From Streptomyces sp. ERV7 (lineage in GTDB: Bacteria; Actinomycetota; Actinomycetes; Streptomycetales; Streptomycetaceae): a stretch of DNA of 64,000 bases. The translations under genes were made by a program, and so were the position numbers. This document shows, piece after piece, positions 26,796 to 35,448 of this stretch; position 1 is the first letter of the stretch, and each line of letters opens with the position of its first letter. Below the pieces are notes generated by a model. The model saw nothing but the letters and a program-made list of their open reading frames with translations, was not told the DNA's origin and searched no databases. The stretch is taken from assembly GCF_001653515.1 (NCBI RefSeq), contig NZ_LYOY01000040.1, positions 806,001 to 870,000 of the forward strand. The letters are read 5' to 3'.

Positions 26796-28346
26796 TTACT
26801 TCACGTTGACGGCGGTCCAGGCGGCCGCCACCGTCTTGTACTCGGTGCTGCTCGCCCCGTAAAGGGCGGACGCGGCCTGGAGGGTCGTGGTGCGCGCCTT
26901 CGCGTAGTTGGTCGTCGACGTCATGTACGTGGACAGGGCCTTGTACCAGATCTTGTAGGCCTTGCTCCGCCCGATGCCGGTGACCTTGGAGCCGTCGGAG
27001 GTCGGGGAGTTGTAGCTGACACCGTTGATGACCTTCGCGCCGCTGCCCTCGGACAGCAGGTAGAAGAAGTGGTTGGCGACGCCGGACGAGTAGTGCACGT
27101 CCTTGTTGCCGACCGTGCTCGACCAGTAGTCGGCCGACTGGCCGTCCTTGCTCGGCTTGTCCATGTAGCGCAGCGGCGTGCCGTTGCCCCGGATGTCGAT
27201 CTTCTCGCCGATGAGGTAGTCACCGACGTCGTTGGCGTTGTTCGCGAAGAACTCCACCGACGTGCCGAAGATGTCGCTGGTGCCCTCGTTCAGACCGCCG
27301 GACTCCTTGCTGTAGTTGAGCTTGGCGGTGGCGGCGGTGAGGCCGTGGCTCATCTCGTGGCCCGCGACGTCGAGCGCGGTGAGCGGCTTGAGGTTGTTCG
27401 CGCCGTCGCCGTACGTCATGCAGAAGCAGCTGTCGTCCCAGAAGGCGTTGACGTACGCGTTGCCGTAGTGGACCCGGGAGTACGCGGCCTTGCCGTTGCC
27501 CGCGATGCCGTTGCGGTTGAGCTCGGCCTTGTAGAAGTCCCAGGTCACGGCGGCGCCGTAGTGCGCGTCGACGCCGGCGGTCTCGCGGTTCTGCGGGGTG
27601 CCGTCGCCCCAGACGTCGGTGGCCTTGGTGAAGAGCGTGCCGGTGCCCGAGGAGCCGTGCTTGAGGTCGTACGTCTTGTGGCCGCCGCGCCCGCCGTCCG
27701 TGAGGCTGTACGTGGAGCCGGACTTGGTCGTGCCGAGGGTCACCTTGCCCGAGTACTCGCTGGTGCCGGTCCCGGTGTCGATGGCCTCGTACGAGTAGAG
27801 CTCGGCCCCGGTCGCGGCGTCGGTGATGACGTGACGCTCGCTGGGGGTGCCGTCGCGCTGGGTCCCGGTGAGGACGGCCTCGTACGCGAGGACGGGCTTG
27901 CCGCTCGCGGCCCAGACGACCTTGCGGGCGTGGGCGGGGGCGGCCTTGAGCGAGACGCCCGAAGTGGCGACGGATATACGGGCGTCGGTGCTCTTGCTGA
28001 CCCCCTGGAGGCTGCCGTCCTTCTTGGCGTGGACGACGAGGTCGCCGCCGAGGACGGGCAGGCCGTCGTAGGTGCGCTCGTAGCGGGTGTGGACGGTGCC
28101 GTCCACGTCCTTGATGACGTCGCGTACGACGAGCGCCTCCTTGGTGCCGAGCCCGATCTGCCGGGCGGCGGCGGGCGCGGAGGCCTGGGCGGCCTGGAGG
28201 GCGTCGGCGCGCTCGGCCACACCGAGCACGCGGGCGCTCGCGCCCGCCTCGCGGTCGGCGGCGCCGGCACTGGTGCCCGACTGGACGCCTACGACGACCA
28301 TGGCGGCGGAGGCGGCAAGAGCGGCGGCACGCAGGGAATTTCTCAC
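26796..28346 (-). CDS. M4-family (thermolysin-like) secreted neutral protease
   Basis: This 516-residue preproenzyme has a signal peptide (about residues 1-29), an FTP/PepSY propeptide (residues about 50-190), then a catalytic domain with HEMSH (His330, Glu331, His334), ligand Glu354 in SGGLNEGTSDIFG, and the downstream catalytic His in HYSSGVANHFFYLLS. Two Cys in DDSCFCMTYGDG are typical of Streptomyces enzymes. It is exported and activated by propeptide removal. The GTG has GGAGAC about 7 nt upstream. Confidence 0.93.
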   Translation of the reverse strand: MRNSLRAAALAASAAMVVVGVQSGTSAGAADREAGASARVLGVAERADALQAAQASAPAAARQIGLGTKEALVVRDVIKDVDGTVHTRYERTYDGLPVLGGDLVVHAKKDGSLQGVSKSTDARISVATSGVSLKAAPAHARKVVWAASGKPVLAYEAVLTGTQRDGTPSERHVITDAATGAELYSYEAIDTGTGTSEYSGKVTLGTTKSGSTYSLTDGGRGGHKTYDLKHGSSGTGTLFTKATDVWGDGTPQNRETAGVDAHYGAAVTWDFYKAELNRNGIAGNGKAAYSRVHYGNAYVNAFWDDSCFCMTYGDGANNLKPLTALDVAGHEMSHGLTAATAKLNYSKESGGLNEGTSDIFGTSVEFFANNANDVGDYLIGEKIDIRGNGTPLRYMDKPSKDGQSADYWSSTVGNKDVHYSSGVANHFFYLLSEGSGAKVINGVSYNSPTSDGSKVTGIGRSKAYKIWYKALSTYMTSTTNYAKARTTTLQAASALYGASSTEYKTVAAAWTAVNVK

Positions 28347-28720
28347 TGAGGGGTCTCCTTCACTCGATCCGTTGCGCGGTGGGGGTGCGCGGTGGGGGGT
28401 GGTGCGAGTGGGTGGTGCCCGTACGGGTGATGCCTGTTCGAGCCGTGCCCGTACAGGAGTTGGGGTGCAGGTGCGTGGGGCGCATCTGCGTGTGGTGCGT
28501 GGGGGGAGCGTGCCAGCCGATGACTACTTTTTGACAGGGTACCGACAAGTATTTGACTGGAATGTGTCCGTCAGGGGGTGCGGGGTGTCCGGTAAGCGAT
28601 GCGGGGCGCCCTTTGGGCGGGGGTCGTCCACGGGTGCGGGCGGGCGGTGATTCGGGTTCGGCCGTGGGGTCGGTCGCGGGTTGGGGCGCCGGGTTGGCCG
28701 TGCACTTGGCCGTGGGCGCG
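28347..28720. other. Gene-free upstream region of the M4 protease
   Basis: About 370 bp without a convincing gene. It is G/T-rich on the + strand (many GGTG runs), with an A/T-rich island at 28520-28562 containing TTTGAC twice, 23 bp apart, and a leftward TTGTCG/TAGTCA pair that could be the protease promoter. No operator was recognised. Confidence 0.35.
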
Positions 28721-28757
28721 CCGAAGCCCCCGGCGCGGGGTGCGCCGGGGGCTTCGG
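28721..28757 (-). terminator. gpgS terminator hairpin
   Basis: Perfect 16-bp arms (CCGAAGCCCCCGGCGC and complement) with a 5-nt loop, 43 bp beyond the gpgS stop. It is the strongest hairpin in the window. Confidence 0.8.
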
Positions 28758-28799
28758 GAGGTGCTGGCGGGGGCCCGTCCCCCGGGCCGTCGCCCGCCG

Positions 28800-29747
28800 T
28801 TACGCCGCCCGGTGCACCGCGTACTCCGAGATTTCCCTCATCGGCGGCCGCTCCTCGGTGTCCACCGCGTACGTACGCGGGACGAAGCCGTCCTCGCCCC
28901 GCTCGAACTGCGTCAGGGACGGGCGCACCAAGTGGGCCCGGGAGAGCCGTAGTTGGGCGGTGCGGTAGATCGCCGCCGCCATCCGGCCGAGCGCCTGCCC
29001 GTCCTGATGGCGGTGCTTGCGTACGCCCACGTCGACCTGGGCGAGCGCGTCCAGGCCCACCGTGTGCAGCGCGTCGACGAGCAGCCCCAGCTCCACTCCG
29101 TAACCGACGGGGAACGGCAGCCGCTCCAGGAGCGAGCGCCGGGCCGCGTACTCGCCGCCCAGCGGCTGGACGAAGCCGGCCAGCTGCGGCCAGTGCAGAT
29201 TGAGCAGCGGCCGGGCCACGAGCTCGGTGACGCGACCGCCCTGACCTGGGGAGTCGCCGAACGGCCGGTCGTACATCGCCTTGACGAACTCCACGTCCGG
29301 ATCGGTCAGGAGCGGGCCGACGATCCCGGAGACGAAGCCGGGGTCGAAGTCCTTCAGGTCCGCGTCGATGAAGCAGACGACGTCACCCGTGGTGACCAGC
29401 AGAGAGCGCCAGAGGACCTCGCCCTTGCCGGGCAGCGCGGCTATCCGGGGCAGGATCGCGTCCCGGTGCACCACCCGGGCGCCCGCGGCGGCCGCGACCT
29501 CGGCCGTACGGTCGGTGGAGCCGGAGTCGACCACCACCAGCTCGTCCACCAGCGGCACGGCGGCGGTCATCAGCTCGCGCCGGACCGCGGCGACGATCTG
29601 GCCGACCGTGGCCTCCTCGTTCAGCGCCGGCAGGACCACGCTCACGGTGGTTCCGGTGCGGCGCTTGGCGGCCGTGATCGCGTCCAGCGGGCGGTCGGCC
29701 GCCGACCAGGAACGCCTGCTCAGCCAGCGTTCCACCTCTTCCAGCAC
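28800..29747 (-). CDS. gpgS: Glucosyl-3-phosphoglycerate synthase (GT81)
   Basis: This 315-residue GT-A glycosyltransferase has VSVVLPALNEEATVGQIV at the N-terminus (NDP-sugar binding), the metal motif DADLKDFDPGF, and the family-specific QPLGGEYAARRSLLERLPFPVGYGVE. It transfers glucose from UDP-glucose to 3-phosphoglycerate, the first step toward glucosylglycerate and methylglucose lipopolysaccharide precursors. No gpgP phosphatase is adjacent. It starts with GTG, divergent from the thrC riboswitch region. Confidence 0.9.
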   Translation of the reverse strand: MLEEVERWLSRRSWSAADRPLDAITAAKRRTGTTVSVVLPALNEEATVGQIVAAVRRELMTAAVPLVDELVVVDSGSTDRTAEVAAAAGARVVHRDAILPRIAALPGKGEVLWRSLLVTTGDVVCFIDADLKDFDPGFVSGIVGPLLTDPDVEFVKAMYDRPFGDSPGQGGRVTELVARPLLNLHWPQLAGFVQPLGGEYAARRSLLERLPFPVGYGVELGLLVDALHTVGLDALAQVDVGVRKHRHQDGQALGRMAAAIYRTAQLRLSRAHLVRPSLTQFERGEDGFVPRTYAVDTEERPPMREISEYAVHRAA

Positions 29748-29935
29748 GATCGGTGACCCCTCTGTGAGTGACGATGTGAGTGACGGCGCGGGCGCCGCGT
29801 GTGATCCATCTCGCGGTTCGGACGACTATCTCAACCGTCCGGGCCTTCGGTTACAGTCTTGAACAACGCGGATGGCCATCGCATGTCGGGGTCGCCGCGC
29901 GGACAAATGCCTGGGTCCTGGACCCAGTGCCACAG

Positions 29936-30063
29936 CGCTCATCCAGAGGGACTGAGGGAACGGCCCGTTGAAGTCCCGGCAACCCCCCTGCCGACCGCGA
30001 GGTCACGGTGGGGAAGGTGCCAATTCCGTCTCATGGCGAAATGCGCCATGGGGAAGATGAGGA
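29936..30063 (+). promoter_or_regulatory. SAM-I (S-box) riboswitch upstream of thrC
   Basis: Conserved S-box blocks occur in order: CTCATCCAGAGGGACTGAGG, GGCCCGTTGAAGTCCCGGCA, GGAAGGTGCCAATTCC, and GATGAG, which closes P1 by pairing with CTCATC (29938-29943 with 30056-30061). The P1 3' strand overlaps the start of the GGAGAAAGG ribosome site, and no terminator follows, so ligand binding probably blocks translation. A TACAGT -10-like hexamer lies at 29852-29857. Confidence 0.9.
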
Positions 30064-30080
30064 GAAAGGGCCTCGCCATC

Positions 30081-31495
30081 ATGGCTGTGCATCCCGTTGA
30101 GAACACCGCGAACACCGCGAACGCTGACAACACCGCCAACGCCGCCAATGCCGCCACCACTGTGAACCTCGGTCCCGCCGTCGCGCTTTCCTGCCGGGAA
30201 TGCGGCGAGCGGTTCGACCTCGGCCCGATCTTCGCCTGCGCCCTGTGTTTCGGTCCGCTCGAAGTCGCGTACGACCTTCCGACGGGTGACCCCGAGGCGC
30301 TCCGCAAGCAGATCGAAGCGGGGCCCGACAACATCTGGCGCTATGCGCCCCTGCTGCCTGTTCCGGCCAATGTGGCTGAAAAGCCCAACCTGAATCCCGG
30401 ATTCACCAAGCTCGTCAAGGCCGAAAATCTCGCCCGTGAGCTGGGCGTCACCGGCGGTCTGTACGTGAAGGACGACTCCGGCAACCCGACGCACTCCTTC
30501 AAGGACCGCGTCGTCGCGATCGCCGTCGAGGCCGCCCGCGCCTTCGGCTTCAGCACGCTCTCCTGCTCCTCCACCGGCAACCTCGCAGGCGCGGTCGGCG
30601 CGGCCGCGGCCCGGGCCGGTTTCCGCTCCTGTGTGTTCATCCCGCACGACCTGGAGCAGGGCAAGGTCGTCATGGCCGCGGTGTACGGCGGCGAGCTGGT
30701 CGGCATCGAGGGCAACTACGACGACGTCACGACCTGGAGCAGGGCAAGGTCGTCATGGCCGCGGTGTACGGCGGCGAGCTGGTCGGCATCGAGGGCAACT
30801 ACGACGACGTCAACCGCTTCTGCTCGGAGCTCATCGGCGACCCGCTCGGCGAGGGCTGGGGCTTCGTGAACGTGAACCTGCGCCCGTACTACGGCGAGGG
30901 CTCCAAGACGCTGGCGTACGAGATCTGCGAGCAGCTCGGCTGGCGGCTGCCCGACCAGATCGTCATCCCGATCGCGTCGGGATCGCAGCTCACGAAGATC
31001 GACAAGGGTCTCCAGGAGCTCATCAAGCTGGGCCTCGTCGAGGACAAGCCGTACAAGATCTTCGGTGCTCAGGCCGAGGGCTGCTCGCCGGTCTCGACCG
31101 CCTTCAAGGCGGGCCACGACGTCGTACGCCCGCAGAAGCCGGACACCATCGCCAAGTCGCTGGCCATCGGCAACCCGGCGGACGGCCCGTACGTCCTGGA
31201 CATCGCCCGGCGCACCGGCGGCGCGGTGGAGGACGTGAACGACGAGCAGGTCGTCGACGCGATCAAGCTGCTGGCCCGGACCGAGGGCATCTTCGCCGAG
31301 ACGGCGGGCGGCGTGACGGTCGGCGTCACACGGAAGCTCATCGAGAACGGGCTCCTGGACCCGACCCTGACTACTGTCGTCCTCAACACGGGTGACGGCC
31401 TCAAGACCCTGGACGCGGTGGCGCCGACCACTGGACCGACCGCGACCATCCGCCCGAGCCTGGACGCGTTCCGCGCCGCCGGCCTGGCCGGCTGA
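30081..31495 (+). pseudogene. thrC: Threonine synthase, frameshifted by an 83-bp tandem duplication
   Basis: Threonine synthase is the PLP enzyme that converts O-phosphohomoserine to threonine. The N-terminal part has a zinc-ribbon-like CRECGERFDLGPIFACALC and the PLP lysine in NPTHSFKDRVV, and continues to EGNYDDV. There an exact 83-bp repeat (30648-30730 copied at 30731-30813) shifts the frame, which then runs to a stop near 30869. The C-terminal half (NRFCSELIGDPLGEGWGF to the end at 31495) is intact in another frame. Removing one copy restores a full enzyme of about 440 residues. The start ATG follows AGAAAGG, next to the riboswitch. This is either a real inactivating duplication or an assembly error. 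Confidence 0.85.
30645..30812 (+). repeat. 83-bp exact tandem duplication inside thrC
   Basis: Positions 30645-30729 and 30728-30812 are identical, an offset of 83 bp. As 83 is not a multiple of three, the reading frame is lost. Confidence 0.95.
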
Positions 31496-31533
31496 CCCAC
31501 CTCGCTTAGGCACGACGGAAGGCAGGAAGCCCC

Positions 31534-31812
31534 ATGAGCGTCAACGTCCGCATCCCCACCATCCTCCGTACGTACACCGGCGGCAAGGCCGAGGTCGCGG
31601 CCGAGGGCACCACCCTCGCCGAGGTCATCGCCGACCTGGAGAAGAACCACACCGGGATCGCCGCCCGGGTCCTGGACGACCAGGGCAAGCTGCGCCGTTT
31701 CGTCAACGTGTACGTCAACGACGACGACGTCCGCTTCGAGCAGGGCCTGGAGACGGCGACGCCGGACGGCGCGGGCGTCTCGATCATTCCGGCCGTCGCG
31801 GGCGGTTGCTGA
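31534..31812 (+). CDS. CysO/MoaD-like sulfur carrier protein ending GGC
   Basis: The 92-residue ubiquitin-like protein closely resembles mycobacterial CysO in pattern (IPTILRTYTGGK, KLRRFVNVYVNDDDVRF, SIIPAVAGG). Sulfur carriers are activated at a terminal Gly-Gly to form a thiocarboxylate, here probably for cysteine synthesis from O-phosphoserine. It carries one residue too many: the protein ends GGC, so a peptidase would have to remove Cys before activation. It lies 38 bp after thrC and was probably co-transcribed with it. Confidence 0.85.
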   Translation: MSVNVRIPTILRTYTGGKAEVAAEGTTLAEVIADLEKNHTGIAARVLDDQGKLRRFVNVYVNDDDVRFEQGLETATPDGAGVSIIPAVAGGC

Positions 31813-31839
31813 ACATAGGCGCGTCACACGCACAGTTAC

Positions 31840-31882
31840 CTGAATTGCCCCCTCCGCAAGCTAAGCGGAGGGGGCAATTCAG
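31840..31882 (+). terminator. thrC-cysO operon terminator
   Basis: Perfect 18-bp arms (CTGAATTGCCCCCTCCGC and complement) with a 7-nt loop, 28 bp after the sulfur-carrier stop. Confidence 0.85.
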
Positions 31883-32233
31883 TGTGGTTGAGCGCGGTAC
31901 AGTGGGGAAGTCCCCTTCGTTGCGCGTGCCACGTGCATATGAGAACGCGACGAACCGGCGTCGAGAAGCAGTCAAAGTGTTCGAGCATATTGCTCCTTAA
32001 GTGCGCTTTGCCCGGCCCGACTTGCCCCGGAATGCTGAATTTCGCGGCATTCCGCTCTTCACCCCTGCCCGGAATTCTCGTCCGATTGACCTGTTGCAGA
32101 GGGCAGTTGGGCAGATACATTCAGCCGCGGTCGACGCGTTACGGCGCACACCCTCTCCTGTCGGAGGGTGGAGGTCTGACCCGGGTCCGCGAAGTGCGGT
32201 CCCGTGCAAGGGCCAGTAATAGGGGAGTTAGGC
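31883..32233 (+). promoter_or_regulatory. Long leader/promoter region of the cold-shock gene
   Basis: About 350 bp without a convincing gene and relatively A/T-rich. A plausible promoter is TTGCAG (32093-32098), 17 bp, TACATT (32116-32121), giving a leader of about 105 nt. A further TACAGT lies near 31899. Long structured leaders are typical for cold-shock genes. The AGGGGAG ribosome site precedes the ATG. Confidence 0.45.
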
Positions 32234-32437
32234 ATGGCTCAGGGCACCGTCAAGTGGTTCAACGCGGAGAAGGGGTACGGCTTCATCGCGGTCGACGGTG
32301 GTGCGGATGTTTTCGTCCACTACAGCGCGATCCAGATGGACGGCTACCGCACCCTTGAAGAAGGTCAGCGAGTCGAGTTCGAGATCTCGCAGGGCCAGAA
32401 GGGTCCGCAGGCGGACATGGTCAAGCTCGCCGTCTGA
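32234..32437 (+). CDS. CspA-family cold-shock protein
   Basis: The 67-residue single OB-fold protein has RNP1 KGYGFIAV and RNP2 VFVHYSAI and an N-terminal GTVKWFNAEKG. It binds single-stranded RNA or DNA as a chaperone. It follows the thrC-cysO unit and precedes groEL, with its own terminator. The ATG is fixed by the conserved N-terminus. Confidence 0.95.
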   Translation: MAQGTVKWFNAEKGYGFIAVDGGADVFVHYSAIQMDGYRTLEEGQRVEFEISQGQKGPQADMVKLAV

Positions 32438-32471
32438 TCTCGGCGCGATCGGCCACCGACGCATACAGGCC

Positions 32472-32512
32472 CGTGGGGCCCGCATCCTCTGTAAATGGAT
32501 GCGGGCCCCACG
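32472..32512 (+). terminator. Cold-shock gene terminator
   Basis: Perfect 16-bp arms (CGTGGGGCCCGCATCC and complement) with a 9-nt loop, 34 bp after the csp stop. Confidence 0.85.
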
Positions 32513-32579
32513 TGTGTGTCCGGGCCCCCGGGGGCCGGCGCGGACGTGTCCGGGACCCGGCCGGGACGATGGGACGGCC

Positions 32580-32642
32580 TTGCACTCTCCTGGGTCGAGT
32601 GCTAATCATTGGGCTTAGCACTCTCCCAGTGAGAGTGACAGA
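32580..32642. promoter_or_regulatory. Two CIRCE elements (HrcA operators) upstream of groEL
   Basis: The CIRCE consensus is TTAGCACTC-N9-GAGTGCTAA. Copy 1 at 32580-32606 has a degenerate left arm (CTTGCACTC) and a perfect right arm. Copy 2 at 32616-32642 has a perfect left arm and a degenerate right arm (GAGTGACAG). They indicate repression by HrcA, relieved by heat. Confidence 0.9.
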
Positions 32643-32770
32643 ACTTGGATCGGGTCAGTGAGGCCCGCAGACCGGGTGGGGCAAGGAACCACAAGGGCTG
32701 CAGGCCGTCCGTCGCGGGCACCGTCACGGTCCACGAAGAACGCCACCCCTGTCCGGGAGGACCACTTCAC

Positions 32771-34393
32771 ATGGCCAAGATCATCGCGTTCGACGAGGAG
32801 GCACGGCGCGGTCTCGAGCGCGGGATGAACCAGCTCGCCGACGCCGTCAAGGTCACCCTTGGCCCCAAGGGCCGCAACGTCGTCCTCGAGAAGAAGTGGG
32901 GCGCCCCCACGATCACCAACGATGGTGTTTCCATCGCCAAGGAGATCGAGCTCGAGGACCCGTACGAGAAGATCGGCGCCGAGCTGGTCAAGGAAGTCGC
33001 CAAGAAGACGGACGACGTCGCCGGTGACGGTACGACCACCGCGACCGTCCTCGCCCAGGCGCTCGTCCGCGAGGGTCTGCGCAACGTCGCCGCCGGCGCC
33101 AACCCGATGGCTCTGAAGCGCGGCATCGAGAAGGCCGTCGAGGCCGTCTCCGGTGCGCTCCTGGAGCAGGCGAAGGATGTCGAGACCAAGGAGCAGATCG
33201 CTTCGACGGCCTCCATCTCCGCCGCCGACACCCAGATCGGCGAGCTCATCGCCGAGGCGATGGACAAGGTCGGCAAGGAAGGCGTCATCACGGTCGAGGA
33301 GTCGCAGACCTTCGGTCTGGAGCTTGAGCTCACCGAGGGCATGCGCTTCGACAAGGGCTACATCTCGGCGTACTTCGCGACCGACATGGAGCGCATGGAA
33401 GCCGCGCTCGACGACCCGTACATCCTGATCGTCAACTCGAAGATCGGCTCGGTCAAGGACCTGCTGCCGCTCCTCGAGAAGGTCATGCAGTCGGGCAAGC
33501 CGCTCCTGATCATCGCCGAGGACGTCGAGGGCGAGGCCCTGTCGACCCTGGTCGTGAACAAGATCCGCGGCACCTTCAAGTCCGTCGCCGTCAAGGCCCC
33601 GGGCTTCGGCGACCGCCGCAAGGCGATGCTGAACGACATCGCCATCCTCACCGGCGGCACGGTCATCTCCGAGGAGGTCGGCCTCAAGCTGGAGAACGCG
33701 GGCCTCGACCTGCTGGGCCGCGCCCGCAAGGTCGTCATCACCAAGGACGAGACCACCATCGTCGACGGTGCCGGTGACAGCGAGCAGGTCGCCGGTCGCG
33801 TGAACCAGATCCGCGCCGAGATCGAGAACTCGGACTCGGACTACGACCGCGAGAAGCTCCAGGAGCGTCTGGCGAAGCTGGCCGGCGGCGTGGCCGTCAT
33901 CAAGGCCGGCGCCGCCACCGAGGTGGAGCTCAAGGAGCGCAAGCACCGCATCGAGGACGCCGTTCGCAACGCGAAGGCGGCCGTCGAGGAGGGCATCGTC
34001 GCCGGCGGTGGCGTGGCCCTGCTCCAGGCCTCCTCGGTCTTCGAGAAGCTGGACCTGTCGGGTGACGAGGCGACCGGCGCCAACGCCGTGAAGCTCGCCC
34101 TGGAGGCCCCGCTGAAGCAGATCGCCGTCAACGGTGGTCTCGAGGGTGGCGTCGTCGTCGAGAAGGTGCGCAACCTGGCCGTCGGCCACGGTCTGAACGC
34201 CGCGACCGGCGAGTACGTCGACATGATCGCCGAGGGCATCATCGACCCGGCGAAGGTCACGCGCTCCGCGCTGCAGAACGCCGCGTCGATCGCCGCGCTG
34301 TTCCTCACCACCGAGGCCGTCATCGCCGACAAGCCGGAGAAGGCCGCCGCGGCCGCTCCGGGCGGCATGCCGGGCGGTGACATGGACTTCTGA
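32771..34393 (+). CDS. groEL2: Chaperonin GroEL (second, unlinked copy)
   Basis: The 540-residue Hsp60 has VTLGPKGRNVVLEKKWG and the ATP motif GDGTTTATVLAQ in the equatorial domain, an intact apical domain, and a C-terminal GGMPGGDMDF tail. It folds proteins in a double heptameric ring. No groES is adjacent, as usual for the second Streptomyces groEL. The ATG is preceded by GGGAGG; two CIRCE elements lie upstream and a strong terminator follows. Confidence 0.97.
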   Translation: MAKIIAFDEEARRGLERGMNQLADAVKVTLGPKGRNVVLEKKWGAPTITNDGVSIAKEIELEDPYEKIGAELVKEVAKKTDDVAGDGTTTATVLAQALVREGLRNVAAGANPMALKRGIEKAVEAVSGALLEQAKDVETKEQIASTASISAADTQIGELIAEAMDKVGKEGVITVEESQTFGLELELTEGMRFDKGYISAYFATDMERMEAALDDPYILIVNSKIGSVKDLLPLLEKVMQSGKPLLIIAEDVEGEALSTLVVNKIRGTFKSVAVKAPGFGDRRKAMLNDIAILTGGTVISEEVGLKLENAGLDLLGRARKVVITKDETTIVDGAGDSEQVAGRVNQIRAEIENSDSDYDREKLQERLAKLAGGVAVIKAGAATEVELKERKHRIEDAVRNAKAAVEEGIVAGGGVALLQASSVFEKLDLSGDEATGANAVKLALEAPLKQIAVNGGLEGGVVVEKVRNLAVGHGLNAATGEYVDMIAEGIIDPAKVTRSALQNAASIAALFLTTEAVIADKPEKAAAAAPGGMPGGDMDF

Positions 34394-34429
34394 TCCTCTT
34401 CCGAGGATCGGTAGCCCGGTTACGTACGG

Positions 34430-34459
34430 AGGGCGGCACCCCACTCGGGGTGCCGCCCT
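34430..34459 (+). terminator. groEL terminator hairpin
   Basis: Perfect 13-bp arms (AGGGCGGCACCCC and complement) with a 4-nt loop, about 36 bp after the groEL stop. It lies 30 bp from the convergent murQ stop and may serve both genes. Confidence 0.8.
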
Positions 34460-34488
34460 TCGGCGTGCGTGCGGGTGCGGACGGAGGG

Positions 34489-35406
34489 CTACGCCAGCGC
34501 CGCGCGCAGCCGGCCGCGGGCCCGCTCAAGCCGGCGCGTCGCCGTGGCCGCGTCCACGTCCGCCAGGAGCATCAGGATCGCCGTCTTCACCTCGCCGCCG
34601 GCGGCGGTGAGGGCCGCCTCGACGGCGTCGTCGCCCGCGTCCGTGGCCAGCGCCACGATCCGGCGGGAGCGGGCGCGCAGCTTCTCGTTGGAGGCCTGGA
34701 CGTCGACCATGAGATTTCCGTACGTCTTGCCCAGCCGGATCATCGTGATCGTCGAGATCATGTTGAGGACGAGCTTCTGGGCGGTGCCCGACTTCAGCCG
34801 GGTCGAGCCGGTCAGCAGCTCCGGGCCCACCACCACCTCGATGCCGTGCTCGGCGGCGGCGGCGAGCGGCGAGCCGGTGTTGCAGGCCAGGCCGATCGTC
34901 AACGCCCCGCGCGCACGGGCGTGTTCCACGGCGCCCACCGCGTACGGGGTGCGGCCGGAGGCGGAGATGCCGACGACGGTGTCGAGCGCGGTCAGCCCGA
35001 GCCCGTCCAGAGCGGCGGCCGCCAGCTCCTTGGAGTCCTCGGCGTCCTCGACGGAGGTGGCGATGGCCGTCGGGCCGCCCGCGATCAGCCCGACGACCTG
35101 GGCGGGGTCGGTGTTGAAGGTCGGCGGGCACTCGCTGGCGTCCAGGATGCCGAGCCGCCCGGCGGTGCCCGCGCCCGCGTACACCAGCCGCCCGCCCCGG
35201 CCCATCCGCTCGGCGGTGGCGTCGATGGCGGCGGCGATCCGCGGCAGCTGCGCGGCGACGGCGGCCGGGACGGTGGCGTCCTCGCCGTTCATGATCCGGG
35301 CGATCTCGGCGGTCGGCAGCCGGTCGATGTCGGCGAGCTCGGGCCGGAACGCCTCGGTGGTCAGTGCGGCCAGCTGGGCGCGGAGTTCCCCGTACGTGGA
35401 AGTCAT
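34489..35406 (-). CDS. murQ: N-acetylmuramic acid 6-phosphate etherase
   Basis: The 305-residue SIS-domain lyase has GRLVYAGAGTAGRLGILDASECPPTF, the MurQ signature with its catalytic Glu, then SISASGRTPY-type sugar-phosphate binding (here VVGISASGRTPYAVGA) and KSGTAQKLVLNMIST. It cleaves the lactyl ether of MurNAc-6-P to give GlcNAc-6-P for cell-wall recycling. The ATG at 35406 is chosen because the family starts shortly before TEAFRPELADIDRL. An RpiR regulator is just upstream on the same strand. Confidence 0.93.
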   Translation of the reverse strand: MTSTYGELRAQLAALTTEAFRPELADIDRLPTAEIARIMNGEDATVPAAVAAQLPRIAAAIDATAERMGRGGRLVYAGAGTAGRLGILDASECPPTFNTDPAQVVGLIAGGPTAIATSVEDAEDSKELAAAALDGLGLTALDTVVGISASGRTPYAVGAVEHARARGALTIGLACNTGSPLAAAAEHGIEVVVGPELLTGSTRLKSGTAQKLVLNMISTITMIRLGKTYGNLMVDVQASNEKLRARSRRIVALATDAGDDAVEAALTAAGGEVKTAILMLLADVDAATATRRLERARGRLRAALA

Positions 35407-35448
35407 GGCAGCGCTGCTCTTTCCGTACGTGTGCGAGGGCACCCGGGG

